A stretch of DNA of 24,467 nt from JBLNCE01 sp050260415 (lineage in GTDB: Bacteria > Bacillota > UBA4882 > JAAYXC01): assembly GCA_050260415.1 (NCBI GenBank), contig JBLNCE010000157.1:1-24467 (forward strand), in the 5' to 3' direction. A program made the translations under genes and the position numbers. The notes below the pieces were generated by a model that searched no databases, had not been told where the DNA came from, and was given only the letters and a program-made list of their open reading frames with translations. Shown piece by piece: positions 14,729 through 21,956 of this stretch (positions are counted from its first letter, which is position 1; every line of letters begins with the position of its first letter).

Positions 14729-16252
14729 TCAGTTCGGGTCATGCCAGGTTCCATCCTCGCGCGACCCGGTATGCATCTTGAGAATATTGTTGATGCGCAA
14801 GATGGCCGTGGCCACCTCGCCGGCGGTCCGGAGGGCGTGTTCCTTGACCGGATAGGGGTCGACGACCCCCGCCTCGACCACGTCCAACACGCTCCCCGTC
14901 TCCGGGTCAAACCCCAGGCTCGCCTGTCCGGTGCGTTCCTGGGCTGTATAGACCTCCTCCACCTTCGCCAATGGGTTGTAACCCGCGTTGGCCGCGAGTT
15001 GAGCAAGCGGCCGCTTGAGCGCTTCCCTCACACAGGCCAGACCGTATGCGGCCAGCCCTCCAGCACTATGGCGCGCCAACGCGCGGGAGAGTGCCAACTC
15101 CACCGCGCCGCCGCCGGGAACCACGCCCCCCTTTATGGCCTGCTGCACGGAAGAGGCGGCGTCACGGGCGATTCTTTCCCGCTCGGCCACGACCTCAGTG
15201 GTGCGGCCGCCGATGACGATGGTTGCTTCCGCCGGCCCGGGACCACCGGCAAGCCGCAATATACGGGCATTGACATCGAACTCGGCCGAGGCAATGCGGC
15301 CGATATAAGGGTTTGCGCCGCTCAGCGGCGGCTCGGGGACCCGGCGCGCCAGCCTTGCTCCGCACAGGGACGCCACCCGTCGCAGATCGCGATCGGCCAC
15401 CCTACGCACACCAAGGATCCCTCGCTCGGCAAAGAATTGCACCGCGGACTCCGCCATCCCCCGGCCAGCGAAGACCAGGCCGATGCCTCCATCCGCCAGA
15501 GAGGCCAACTCCGCGCGAAAAGCCGCCTGCCTAGCCTCCGCTCGGTGGAGACCGGCGGCGGTGCTCAAGGCCTCCGGCGGCAAAGGGTCGGGCTCCAGTG
15601 CACCCGCGAGGAGGATCACTCTGGTCTCGCCCAGGCGGACCGGCATCTCCAGCGAAGCCGGTTCGCGCTCAACGATCACGCCCGGGTAGGCCTCATCCGC
15701 CGCGCCTTCCATCCCCAGCACGCATTCGGCCAGGGAGAAACCCGCGGCCGCGAGCCTAGCCGGACCGAGTAATCCGGCCCCGGCCAACACCGTCTCGGCC
15801 AGACTGGCGTCCGACCGGCCGGCCACCAGCGCCACCGACCTCAGGGCCGGATCCGAAAGTCCGTCTATCGGGCGCCGCAAAGCGTTCAGCTCCGCCAGGA
15901 CCTCGGCGATCCCGGCGCGCAACCCGTCTATGACTCTGGTTACGGGCACGCCGCGCAGTATCTGATCGATGCCCTCGCCGATCAGGGCGCCCGCGAGAAT
16001 GGTGGCGGTGGTCGTACCGTCCCCGACAGCGCGCTCCTGCGCCCGGGCCGCTTGGATCAACAAACGCGCGGCGGGGTGCGCGACCTCCAGATGCTGCAGG
16101 ATGGTGACGCCGTCATTGGTGAGGATGACCTCGCCGTTTTCATCCACGAGCATGCAGTCAAGGCCCTTAGGGCCGAGCGTTCCTTCGATGGCGCTGGTAA
16201 CGGCGCGGACCGCCGCGAGATTGGAAAGGAGGGTCCGATGACCCTCGCTCAT
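14729..16252 (-). CDS. Group III (thermosome-like) chaperonin in the hsp70 operon
   Basis: A 507-residue chaperonin of the TCP-1/cpn60 fold that is not an ordinary GroEL. Landmarks are the nucleotide loop TLGPKGLD (25-32), NDGVTIL (47-53), AVGDGTTTATILAG (75-88), a likely catalytic Asp364 in ERIARDAA, and VVPGGGAVE (377-385). Residues about 222-250 replace the GroES-binding groove with a helical stretch, fitting the built-in lid of archaeal group II chaperonins, and no groES lies beside it. Such chaperonins refold proteins using ATP inside a closed double ring. Family knowledge places group III members (prototype in Carboxydothermus hydrogenoformans) inside the dnaK operon, exactly as here. 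ATG 16252 is preferred; a TTG at 16282, abutting the hrcA stop, would add 10 residues. Neither has a strong ribosome site, so coupling to hrcA is likely. Confidence 0.88.
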   Translation of the reverse strand: MSEGHRTLLSNLAAVRAVTSAIEGTLGPKGLDCMLVDENGEVILTNDGVTILQHLEVAHPAARLLIQAARAQERAVGDGTTTATILAGALIGEGIDQILRGVPVTRVIDGLRAGIAEVLAELNALRRPIDGLSDPALRSVALVAGRSDASLAETVLAGAGLLGPARLAAAGFSLAECVLGMEGAADEAYPGVIVEREPASLEMPVRLGETRVILLAGALEPDPLPPEALSTAAGLHRAEARQAAFRAELASLADGGIGLVFAGRGMAESAVQFFAERGILGVRRVADRDLRRVASLCGARLARRVPEPPLSGANPYIGRIASAEFDVNARILRLAGGPGPAEATIVIGGRTTEVVAERERIARDAASSVQQAIKGGVVPGGGAVELALSRALARHSAGGLAAYGLACVREALKRPLAQLAANAGYNPLAKVEEVYTAQERTGQASLGFDPETGSVLDVVEAGVVDPYPVKEHALRTAGEVATAILRINNILKMHTGSREDGTWHDPN

Positions 16253-16282
16253 TTCGTTTTCGCCGGTCTCGATCTCGTTCAA

Positions 16283-17326
16283 CTATCGTCCCGCCAAATC
16301 GTTCAGGATCGCCGTCAAGTGCGTGGCCATGAACTCCACCACCGCGAGTACCTTGCTGTAATCCATCCGCGTCGGACCCAGCACGCCGATGACGCCGAGG
16401 GATCGGTCATTGACCTCATACGTGGCGGTGATGACGCTGCAATCATGCACCGCTTTCTCCCTGTTCTCCTGCCCAATTGAGATCCTTACCTTCTCGGGAC
16501 CGCATGTCTCGGTAAGGAGCCGGTACAATGCGTGCTCTTGACCAAGAAGGTTGAGGAGCGGCCGGAACTGCTCCCGCGCGGCAAATTCCGGTTGATCGAG
16601 GATCTGTGCCGCGCCGTCCATCGCCACCTGCTCCGAGGGATCCATCAACGCGCTATCCACCAGCGCCTGCAGCGCCTGATGCAAAAGCTTCTCGCCGACC
16701 AGCATCCTTGCGGTAAGCTCACGTTCCAGCGAGGCCTTGCTCTCGGAAAGCGGGCGGTTGTGCAGACGTTCGTTCAGGATATTCGAGAGCCGCTCGAGTT
16801 CGGCTTCACCAAGACCTTCTTCGCAGGTGATGATCCTGTGCTCCACCTCGCCGGTATCCATGACCAGGAGGATCAAAACGTTACGCTCGCTCAGTTTGAC
16901 CAGTCGAACGTGCTTGAATAGCGCTTTTCGGCGATCCGGAGAGACGACCAGGGATGGATAATGGGTTAGCTGCGCCAAGACATGCGCGGCATTATGGATG
17001 ATTGAACTCAAAGCCCGTTCGCGGGCGGCCAGTTCGTGGCGGATGGCGGCCGTCTCGTCCGGACGGAGCCGGCGGTGCTCCATCAATGCGTCCACGTAAT
17101 AGCGATAGCCCCGGTCCGACGGGATCCTGCCGGCGGAGGTGTGGGGCTGCTCAAGATATCCCTCTTCTTCGAGATCGGCCATTTCATTGCGGATGGTTGC
17201 GGGACTCAAACCAAGGTTATACTTGCGCGCGATGGTTCGCGACCCGACCGGTTCGGCCGAGGCGATGTAGTCGTCGGTAATGACTTTGAGAATACGTCGC
17301 TTTCGCTCATCCATAGCCTTGGCCAA
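16283..17326 (-). CDS. hrcA: Heat-inducible transcriptional repressor HrcA
   Basis: Represses chaperone operons by binding CIRCE; its activity classically depends on a chaperonin. The 347 residues start MAKAMDERKRRILKVITDDY. They carry an N-terminal winged helix (EPVGSRTIARKYNLGLSPATIRNEM as landmark, about 25-50), the EQPHTSAGRIPSDRGYRYYVD block, and a GAF-like domain ending VIGVLGPTRMDYSKVLAVVE. TTG 17326 is preferred because AGGTGG lies 5 nt upstream; the ATG at 17314 is too far from that site. It is the first gene after a CIRCE operator, so it is autoregulated. Its stop touches the chaperonin gene. Confidence 0.95.
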   Translation of the reverse strand: MAKAMDERKRRILKVITDDYIASAEPVGSRTIARKYNLGLSPATIRNEMADLEEEGYLEQPHTSAGRIPSDRGYRYYVDALMEHRRLRPDETAAIRHELAARERALSSIIHNAAHVLAQLTHYPSLVVSPDRRKALFKHVRLVKLSERNVLILLVMDTGEVEHRIITCEEGLGEAELERLSNILNERLHNRPLSESKASLERELTARMLVGEKLLHQALQALVDSALMDPSEQVAMDGAAQILDQPEFAAREQFRPLLNLLGQEHALYRLLTETCGPEKVRISIGQENREKAVHDCSVITATYEVNDRSLGVIGVLGPTRMDYSKVLAVVEFMATHLTAILNDLAGR

Positions 17327-17343
17327 GATTACCACCTGCCTTG

Positions 17344-17370
17344 TTAGCACTCCTCGGTGGAGAGTGCTAA
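17344..17370 (-). promoter_or_regulatory. CIRCE operator (HrcA binding site)
   Basis: TTAGCACTC, nine bases, GAGTGCTAA: both half-sites match the CIRCE consensus exactly with the standard 9-bp spacer. It lies just downstream of the predicted transcription start and upstream of hrcA, placing hrcA, the chaperonin, grpE, dnaK and dnaJ under HrcA control. Confidence 0.98.
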
Positions 17371-17381
17371 ACATCATCTAA

Positions 17382-17410
17382 AAAATAGCACGGCGATGGC
17401 ACCTTGTCAA
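17382..17410 (-). promoter_or_regulatory. Sigma-A promoter of the heat-shock operon
   Basis: The minus strand has TTGACA (17405-17410), 17 bp, then TATTTT (17382-17387). A perfect -35 and spacing compensate for a weaker -10. CIRCE begins about 12 bp downstream, the standard arrangement. The promoter sits in the short gap after hemW, with no terminator seen between them, so some read-through from hemW is likely. Confidence 0.85.
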
Positions 17411-17437
17411 GGGGCGCCGGATCGGAAGCCCCAATTC

Positions 17438-18577
17438 CTAAGGCAGCGCACGGGCCAGCTTGCGGAGGACGAAATCCGCCAGGAACACCCCGGAATCCGT
17501 CAGGCGGAGCCATCCCCCCTCGACGGTCACGAGGCCAAGGCCGGAGAGTTCGCCGAGCTTCTCCCCGAAGAGGGCCGAAGGCGCCAGGCCATAATCCGCT
17601 TGCAGCAGGGAAAGATCCAAACCCTGCCTGAGCCTGAGACCCAACATGACGGTTTCCATTAACTCGTCCGCCAAGGCGAGGTGTTCTTCACTGGCCACCG
17701 GAAGGCCGCCTCGCGCGAGGGCGGCGAGGTACGCCCGGGGGTCGGTCAGATTAGCCCACCGCCTCGCGCCGAGATGCGAATGGGCGGCGGCCCCAAGCCC
17801 CAGATAGTGCCCGTTCCGCCAGTAGTTGATGTTATGTATACATTCCGCGCCGTCCGCGGCAAAACTGGCGATCTCATATTGGCGCAGGCCGGCCGCTGGC
17901 AGCATCGACATGGCCGTCTGCAACATGGCGAGGCTCTCCTCTTCCGCGGGGAGTCGCAGCTCCCCCTCCGCGACCGCCCGCGCCAGAGGCGTGTCATCAT
18001 GCAATTCCAAGCTGTATAGCGAGAGATGCTCGGGCGAAAGGGATAGCGCAAAAGCCAGGGTCTCCGTCCAATTGGCCACGGTCTGACCCGGCAAACCATA
18101 GATCAAATCCAGATTGATCTGGCGCACGCCTACGCTTCGCGCGCACTCGACGAGTGCCGCCGCATCGCGCGCCGTATGGCCGCGTCCCAGCAGCCGCAGC
18201 AGACCATCGTCGTGCGTCTGGACGCCGACACTCAAGCGGGTGCCCCCGCTCTCGACGAAGGCGCTCAACTTCTCACGGTCGCCGGTGCCCGGGTTGGCCT
18301 CCATGGTCACTTCCAGGCCGCTCTTCCGGGGCAGCCGCGAGGACAAGCTCAGAACGCGGGTCAAGAGCTCCACCGGCAACAAGCTCGGCGTCCCGCCGCC
18401 CAGATAAACACTGGCTAGCTCCTCTCCCCGCAGGGAAGGTTCATAGGCGTCATATTCCGCCATGAGCCCGTCGATATAGGCCGGGAGCAGGTCCATGAGG
18501 CCGGGATAGGAGCAAAAATCGCAGTAAGCGCACTTACTGTGACAAAATGGGAGATGAACGTAGAGCCCGATCGGCAT
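17438..18577 (-). CDS. hemW: HemW, radical SAM heme chaperone (HemN-like)
   Basis: A 379-residue radical SAM protein. The cluster-binding motif CHSKCAYC has cysteines at 12, 16 and 19, with Cys22 following. Other landmarks are YLGGGTPSLL, EANPGT and NLDLIYGLPGQT. The heme-binding HNxxYW motif of HemW is present (HNINYW, 248-253), which favours HemW, a heme-insertion chaperone, over the decarboxylase HemN. It is often annotated as oxygen-independent coproporphyrinogen oxidase-like. The gene precedes hrcA, a common Firmicutes order. The ATG is 6 nt after the preceding stop; the ribosome signal (GGAGGGGG) is somewhat distant, so coupling is likely. Confidence 0.93.
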   Translation of the reverse strand: MPIGLYVHLPFCHSKCAYCDFCSYPGLMDLLPAYIDGLMAEYDAYEPSLRGEELASVYLGGGTPSLLPVELLTRVLSLSSRLPRKSGLEVTMEANPGTGDREKLSAFVESGGTRLSVGVQTHDDGLLRLLGRGHTARDAAALVECARSVGVRQINLDLIYGLPGQTVANWTETLAFALSLSPEHLSLYSLELHDDTPLARAVAEGELRLPAEEESLAMLQTAMSMLPAAGLRQYEIASFAADGAECIHNINYWRNGHYLGLGAAAHSHLGARRWANLTDPRAYLAALARGGLPVASEEHLALADELMETVMLGLRLRQGLDLSLLQADYGLAPSALFGEKLGELSGLGLVTVEGGWLRLTDSGVFLADFVLRKLARALP

Positions 18578-18583
18578 CGCGCT

Positions 18584-19177
18584 TCAGTATCCCCCTCCGT
18601 GTTTATCCGGGCGCAATCTTGCCGCGATCCGTCTTGCCATGATGCCGGTGAGTAACCCGGCCGGCACCGCCAGCAGGATCAGCCAGGGGAGGAAGACGGC
18701 CACGCCCGCGCCCGGCATCAGGAAACGCAAGACCACTAGCTGACCCGCGTTATGGCAGACGGCGCCGATCATGCTCACCCCGACCAGACTGATACCCGGC
18801 AGGCGGCGGCCGAGCGCCATCCCGGCCAGGCTCAGCAGAGCGCCGCCGAGGCTGAACCAGAAAGCCCCCAATGTGCCGCCCAAGATCCCGGCCAATGTGA
18901 CCCTCAAGATCGAGACCGTAACCGCGGCGCCCAGCCCATCCAGTTCCAAAGCGATCAACGTCGCCAGGTTGGCCAAACCCAGCTTGGCGCCTGGCAAGGG
19001 CAGGACCATGGCCAGTGGGAAAAACCTATTTTCCAGCACGAGCAGGGCCAGGCTCAAGGCCAGAAGCGCGGCGGTACGCGCCAACCTTGCCAGGGACGCT
19101 TGCCCATGGCCCGGGGATGCCGATGCCGGGCATGATTCGTCCGGCCCGCGCCGCCGGTCGGCGATCTTATCAGGCAT
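18584..19177 (-). CDS. Gx transporter family protein (heptaprenyl diphosphate synthase component I-like)
   Basis: A 197-residue membrane protein with about five hydrophobic segments after a 30-residue polar N-terminus. The sequence LPLPGAKLGLANLATLIAL, VSILRVTLAGILGGTLGAF, and GVSMIGAVCHNAGQLVVLRF matches the Hpre_diP_synt_I/Gx family. Despite the old name from Bacillus menaquinone work, the family looks like a small transporter (ECF-like); its substrate is not evident here. The ATG at 19177 overlaps the rex stop by 8 nt (ATGCCTGA), implying coupling. A longer open frame reaching 19519 is only a shadow of rex. Confidence 0.8.
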   Translation of the reverse strand: MPDKIADRRRGPDESCPASASPGHGQASLARLARTAALLALSLALLVLENRFFPLAMVLPLPGAKLGLANLATLIALELDGLGAAVTVSILRVTLAGILGGTLGAFWFSLGGALLSLAGMALGRRLPGISLVGVSMIGAVCHNAGQLVVLRFLMPGAGVAVFLPWLILLAVPAGLLTGIMARRIAARLRPDKHGGGY

Positions 19178-19805
19178 AGTAAGCCAGTGCTTCCAGTTCC
19201 AGGCCGACATCGACCGTGTGCAACTGAACCCCTTCCGGGACGGTGAGACTGGTCGGGGCAAAATTGAGGAAGGCCCTGACGCCGGCATTGACCGCCCGAT
19301 CCAGGATCGACTGCGCCTCGATCGCCGGCACGGCCAGGAGGATAATCCTGATCCCCGCCGCGCGAATGGCGTCCTCCAACTCGGCCACATCCCTGATGAC
19401 GCGCGTACCGACCGCTTGCCCGATCTTGCGCGGGTCCTTGTCAAATATGGCTGTGAGCTGGGTCCCTCCCGGGTTCCGGCGCTCTCTTTCCAGGTCGTAG
19501 CGGGCCACAGCCAGACCAAGATGCCCCGCGCCGACCAAACCGACGGGAACGGGTTGATCGAGGTGAAGGATGGTCCTCAGTTCCGAACGCAGTGCGCCCG
19601 TCCGGTAGCCGACGCCTTGTTTGCCAAAGACCCCGAAGGTGGTGAGGTCCTTGCGCACTTGGCCCGAACTGATGCCGGTCCGGGATCCCAATTCCTGGGA
19701 CGAGATGATGGGGGTTTCGACGGGATCGAGCGCCTCGAGCACACGAAGATAGGCCGGCAACCGCCGGATGACGACCTCTGGCGCCTGGCGCAGTCGTACG
19801 GGCAA
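19170..19805 (-). CDS. rex: Redox-sensing transcriptional repressor Rex
   Basis: DNA-binding repressor that senses the NADH/NAD+ ratio and controls fermentation and respiration genes. Its 211 residues are the normal length. The winged helix contains ISSQELGSRTGISSGQVRKD, then FGVFGKQGVGY, the Rex signature. The Rossmann motif GLVGAGHLG (about 89-97) binds NADH, and the C-terminus has the FAPTSLTVPEGV segment and the swapped tail helix. TTG start with GGGGGTGGTACC immediately upstream. It is downstream of a 58-residue acidic ORF and overlaps the Gx gene. No clear Rex operator was seen within the window. Confidence 0.95.
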   Translation of the reverse strand: MPVRLRQAPEVVIRRLPAYLRVLEALDPVETPIISSQELGSRTGISSGQVRKDLTTFGVFGKQGVGYRTGALRSELRTILHLDQPVPVGLVGAGHLGLAVARYDLERERRNPGGTQLTAIFDKDPRKIGQAVGTRVIRDVAELEDAIRAAGIRIILLAVPAIEAQSILDRAVNAGVRAFLNFAPTSLTVPEGVQLHTVDVGLELEALAYYA

Positions 19806-19823
19806 GGTACCACCCCCAATGTC

Positions 19824-20000
19824 TCAATCTCCGTTCGTCTTCTCTTCCTCGATTTCCCTGGCCCGCGTCCTGATCTCCGTCGGGCTGTTCCAGGCGAAGC
19901 CGAGCGGGATCCATGCCCCGTCCACCAGGTTCTCCTCCTCGAAAAGCTCGGCTTCCTTGCGCGCACCCTGGGCGTCAATGGGATCGTTCTTGTCCGACAA
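19824..20000 (-). CDS. Small acidic protein upstream of rex, 58 residues
   Basis: Not recognised. A TTG start has GGGGAGGAA 6 nt upstream, and the frame runs to a TGA 18 nt before the rex start, filling the uppP-rex gap. It begins MSDKNDPIDAQGARKEAELF, has a central WIPLGFAWNSPTEIRTR block, and ends in a charged helix (AREIEEEKTNGD). It is strongly acidic with no membrane segment or cysteine. The good ribosome site, tight spacing and protein-like composition support a real gene. It probably shares a transcript with rex. It could be a regulator or partner of a neighbour, but nothing in the sequence names a function. Confidence 0.65.
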   Translation of the reverse strand: MSDKNDPIDAQGARKEAELFEEENLVDGAWIPLGFAWNSPTEIRTRAREIEEEKTNGD

Positions 20001-20058
20001 AGCAAATTCCTCCCCGATCTGTCATATCCCTAGTATCACCGGGAAGGAGCGTCAGGCA

Positions 20059-20847
20059 TCAACGGGCCACCAAATAGATCAGAAACACCGCCGCGGCCAA
20101 CCAGCAATAGACCGCGAATGGCCTCAGCCTGCCGTCACGGAGGTACCGTAGGAGCAAGGCAATGCTCGCCGCCCCGCTCACGAGCGCGGCGAAGAAACCA
20201 ACGATGAAAGCCAGGCCGACCCCCTCGGCGGACAAGGAAGTGATCGAACGGGCTTCGACCAGCCCCGCTCCGAGGATGGCGGGAATCGAGAGGAGAAACG
20301 AGAACCGGGCCGCCTCCGTGCGAGACAGCCCGCGCCAGACGCCGAAGGAAATGGTGGCGCCGGAGCGCGAGATCCCGGGCACGATCGCCAAGGCCTGCCC
20401 GAGTCCGATGAAAGTTGATTCGGCTAAGGTAAGGGTCTCAAAGCCGCGGCCCTTCCCCCGCAGGGCATCGGTGGCGAAAAGGAGCGCCCCGGTGACCGCG
20501 AGCTGCCAGGCCGTGGCGGCGGGCGAGGCAAAGAGGCGCTCGATCAGATCGTGCGCCATTAATCCCAGGACGCCGGCGGGAATCGTCCCCACCGCCAGCA
20601 GGCACACCGTACGCCGCGCGCCGCCCGTTCCATGCCAAGAATCCCTGACCAAACGCAAGAGATCGCGCCGGAAGTACCCGGCCACCGCCAGGAGCGTGCC
20701 CAGGTGCAGCAGGACGTCAAAGGCCAGCGGCGGCGGGGGGATGCGCATGAGATCGGAGACGAAAATGAGATGGGCCGAACTGCTGACGGGGAGGAATTCC
20801 GTCAGACCCTGCACCAGACCGAGCACGAGTGCCTGCCAGACGGTCAA
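20059..20847 (-). CDS. uppP: Undecaprenyl-diphosphatase (BacA type)
   Basis: Membrane enzyme that dephosphorylates undecaprenyl diphosphate to recycle the lipid carrier for cell-wall and glycan synthesis; confers bacitracin tolerance. About eight membrane helices. The two active-site regions are present: QGLTEFLPVSSSAHL (13-27, with Glu17) and PGISRSGATIS near residue 160. TTG 20847 is preferred: it gives MTVWQALVLGLVQGLTEF, the usual start. The sequence GGAGGTG 6-8 nt upstream, which overlaps an in-frame ATG at 20862, then acts as the ribosome site. Length is 262 residues. Its leader contains a perfect 13-bp inverted repeat. Confidence 0.93.
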   Translation of the reverse strand: MTVWQALVLGLVQGLTEFLPVSSSAHLIFVSDLMRIPPPPLAFDVLLHLGTLLAVAGYFRRDLLRLVRDSWHGTGGARRTVCLLAVGTIPAGVLGLMAHDLIERLFASPAATAWQLAVTGALLFATDALRGKGRGFETLTLAESTFIGLGQALAIVPGISRSGATISFGVWRGLSRTEAARFSFLLSIPAILGAGLVEARSITSLSAEGVGLAFIVGFFAALVSGAASIALLLRYLRDGRLRPFAVYCWLAAAVFLIYLVAR

Positions 20848-20866
20848 GGCCGCCACCTCCATAATA

Positions 20867-20902
20867 TGGTTATGGCGCCTTTCTTACAGGGCGCCATAAC
20901 CA
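20867..20902. repeat. Perfect 13-bp inverted repeat in the uppP leader
   Basis: TGGTTATGGCGCC (20867-20879) and its exact complement GGCGCCATAACCA (20890-20902) flank a 10-nt loop. The hairpin ends 12 nt before the GGAGGTG ribosome site of uppP on the minus strand. No T-run follows on either strand, so it is not an ordinary terminator; an operator or RNA control hairpin is possible. Confidence 0.9.
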
Positions 20903-20981
20903 ACAATACGCTCACGCCGTCCTAAAACATTGACCTGAAAATAGACTGGCATTTACTGCCCGCCTTTAGGGCGCCTGGTGG

Positions 20982-21941
20982 TTATTTGTTCGTGGCCAGG
21001 CTTGGCCGGTTCCCGGCCGACTGCCGCCGTTCTTCCCCGTTCTTCCAGACCGCCCAGATCGGGCTGGCGACGAAGATCGAGGAGTAGGAGCCCGCCGTGA
21101 TGCCCAGGATCAAAGCCAGGCAGAACTCCTTGATGCTCTCGCTCCCCACCACGTAGAGGATCAGGATCGCCAGGACCGTGGTGGCGCTCGTGTTCAAGGA
21201 ACGTTGCATGGTCTGCAGGATGCTCTCGTTGACCAGGTCGTCAAAGCGCTGCCCCTTGCGGCGGTTGCGCGCGTTCTCCCTGATGCGGTCGAAGACCACG
21301 ATGGTGTCGTTGATCGAATAGCCGATGATGGTCAGCACCGCCGCGATGATGGACGAGCTGATCTCCTTGTGCAGCACGGCGAAGACACCGATGACGAACA
21401 GCACGTCGTGCACCAAGGCCACCACGCCGGCCACGCCGGATTTGAACTCGAACCGGATGGCGATATACACCAAGACCAGGAAACAGGAGATCAAGGTCGC
21501 CAGAAGTGCGTTCTTGACCGTCTCGGCGCCGATGGCCGAATCAACCATGGAGACCTGAAGCTTCTCCCGGTTGACCGCCTCGCCGAAGTGGCGGTCCAGG
21601 ACGTCGAGGATCGCCCGCTGCTCGGCAAAGCCCTTGAGGGCGCGCGTTTTGATCTGGATCCCGTAAACGTCCTCGCCGGTGGTGACATCCCGCTGCGAGT
21701 AAGGCTGCGGCGGACCCGGCTTGAGGCGCAGCGGCGCCAACTCACCCGAGACGAGGAGTTTCTTGACCGCGTCCGAACTAACCCTCTCGTACTCGGCCTT
21801 GGTCAACGGATAGCGGATTACCGTGCCGCCGGTGAAATCGATGCCCTGGTTGAGACCGAATACCGCCCAGGCCACCAGGCTCGCGGCCATGGTGGCCAGG
21901 AAGATGAAGATGAAGAGCCAGCGATGTTTCATGAGGTTCAT
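20982..21941 (-). CDS. secF: Protein translocase subunit SecF
   Basis: Partner of SecD; uses the proton motive force to pull secreted proteins through SecYEG. The 319 residues begin with a membrane helix. The D1 motif LNQGIDFTGGTVIRY (about 30-44) follows, then a periplasmic-side domain, then five helices with GYSINDTIVVFDRIREN and the C-terminal transporter fold. ATG 21941 has AAGGAGGGTG upstream, whose first bases are part of the secD stop (TAAGGAGG), so the two are tightly coupled. It is separate from SecD rather than fused, unlike in Bacillus. Confidence 0.96.
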   Translation of the reverse strand: MNLMKHRWLFIFIFLATMAASLVAWAVFGLNQGIDFTGGTVIRYPLTKAEYERVSSDAVKKLLVSGELAPLRLKPGPPQPYSQRDVTTGEDVYGIQIKTRALKGFAEQRAILDVLDRHFGEAVNREKLQVSMVDSAIGAETVKNALLATLISCFLVLVYIAIRFEFKSGVAGVVALVHDVLFVIGVFAVLHKEISSSIIAAVLTIIGYSINDTIVVFDRIRENARNRRKGQRFDDLVNESILQTMQRSLNTSATTVLAILILYVVGSESIKEFCLALILGITAGSYSSIFVASPIWAVWKNGEERRQSAGNRPSLATNK

Positions 21942-21956
21942 CTCGTCACACCCTCC

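Noticed and set aside
14729..16282. Calling the chaperonin GroEL
   Set aside because: The lid-like helical insert, TCP-1-type motifs, lack of an adjacent groES and position in the hsp70 operon fit a group III chaperonin better.
19178..19519. N-terminal extension of the Gx transporter gene
   Set aside because: The extra residues are the shadow of rex in another frame. The ATG at 19177 overlaps the rex stop in a normal coupled arrangement and gives the family's usual length.
18771..20033. A 420-codon open frame on the plus strand
   Set aside because: Antisense to the Gx gene, rex and the small acidic gene; no recognisable motifs and no ribosome site.
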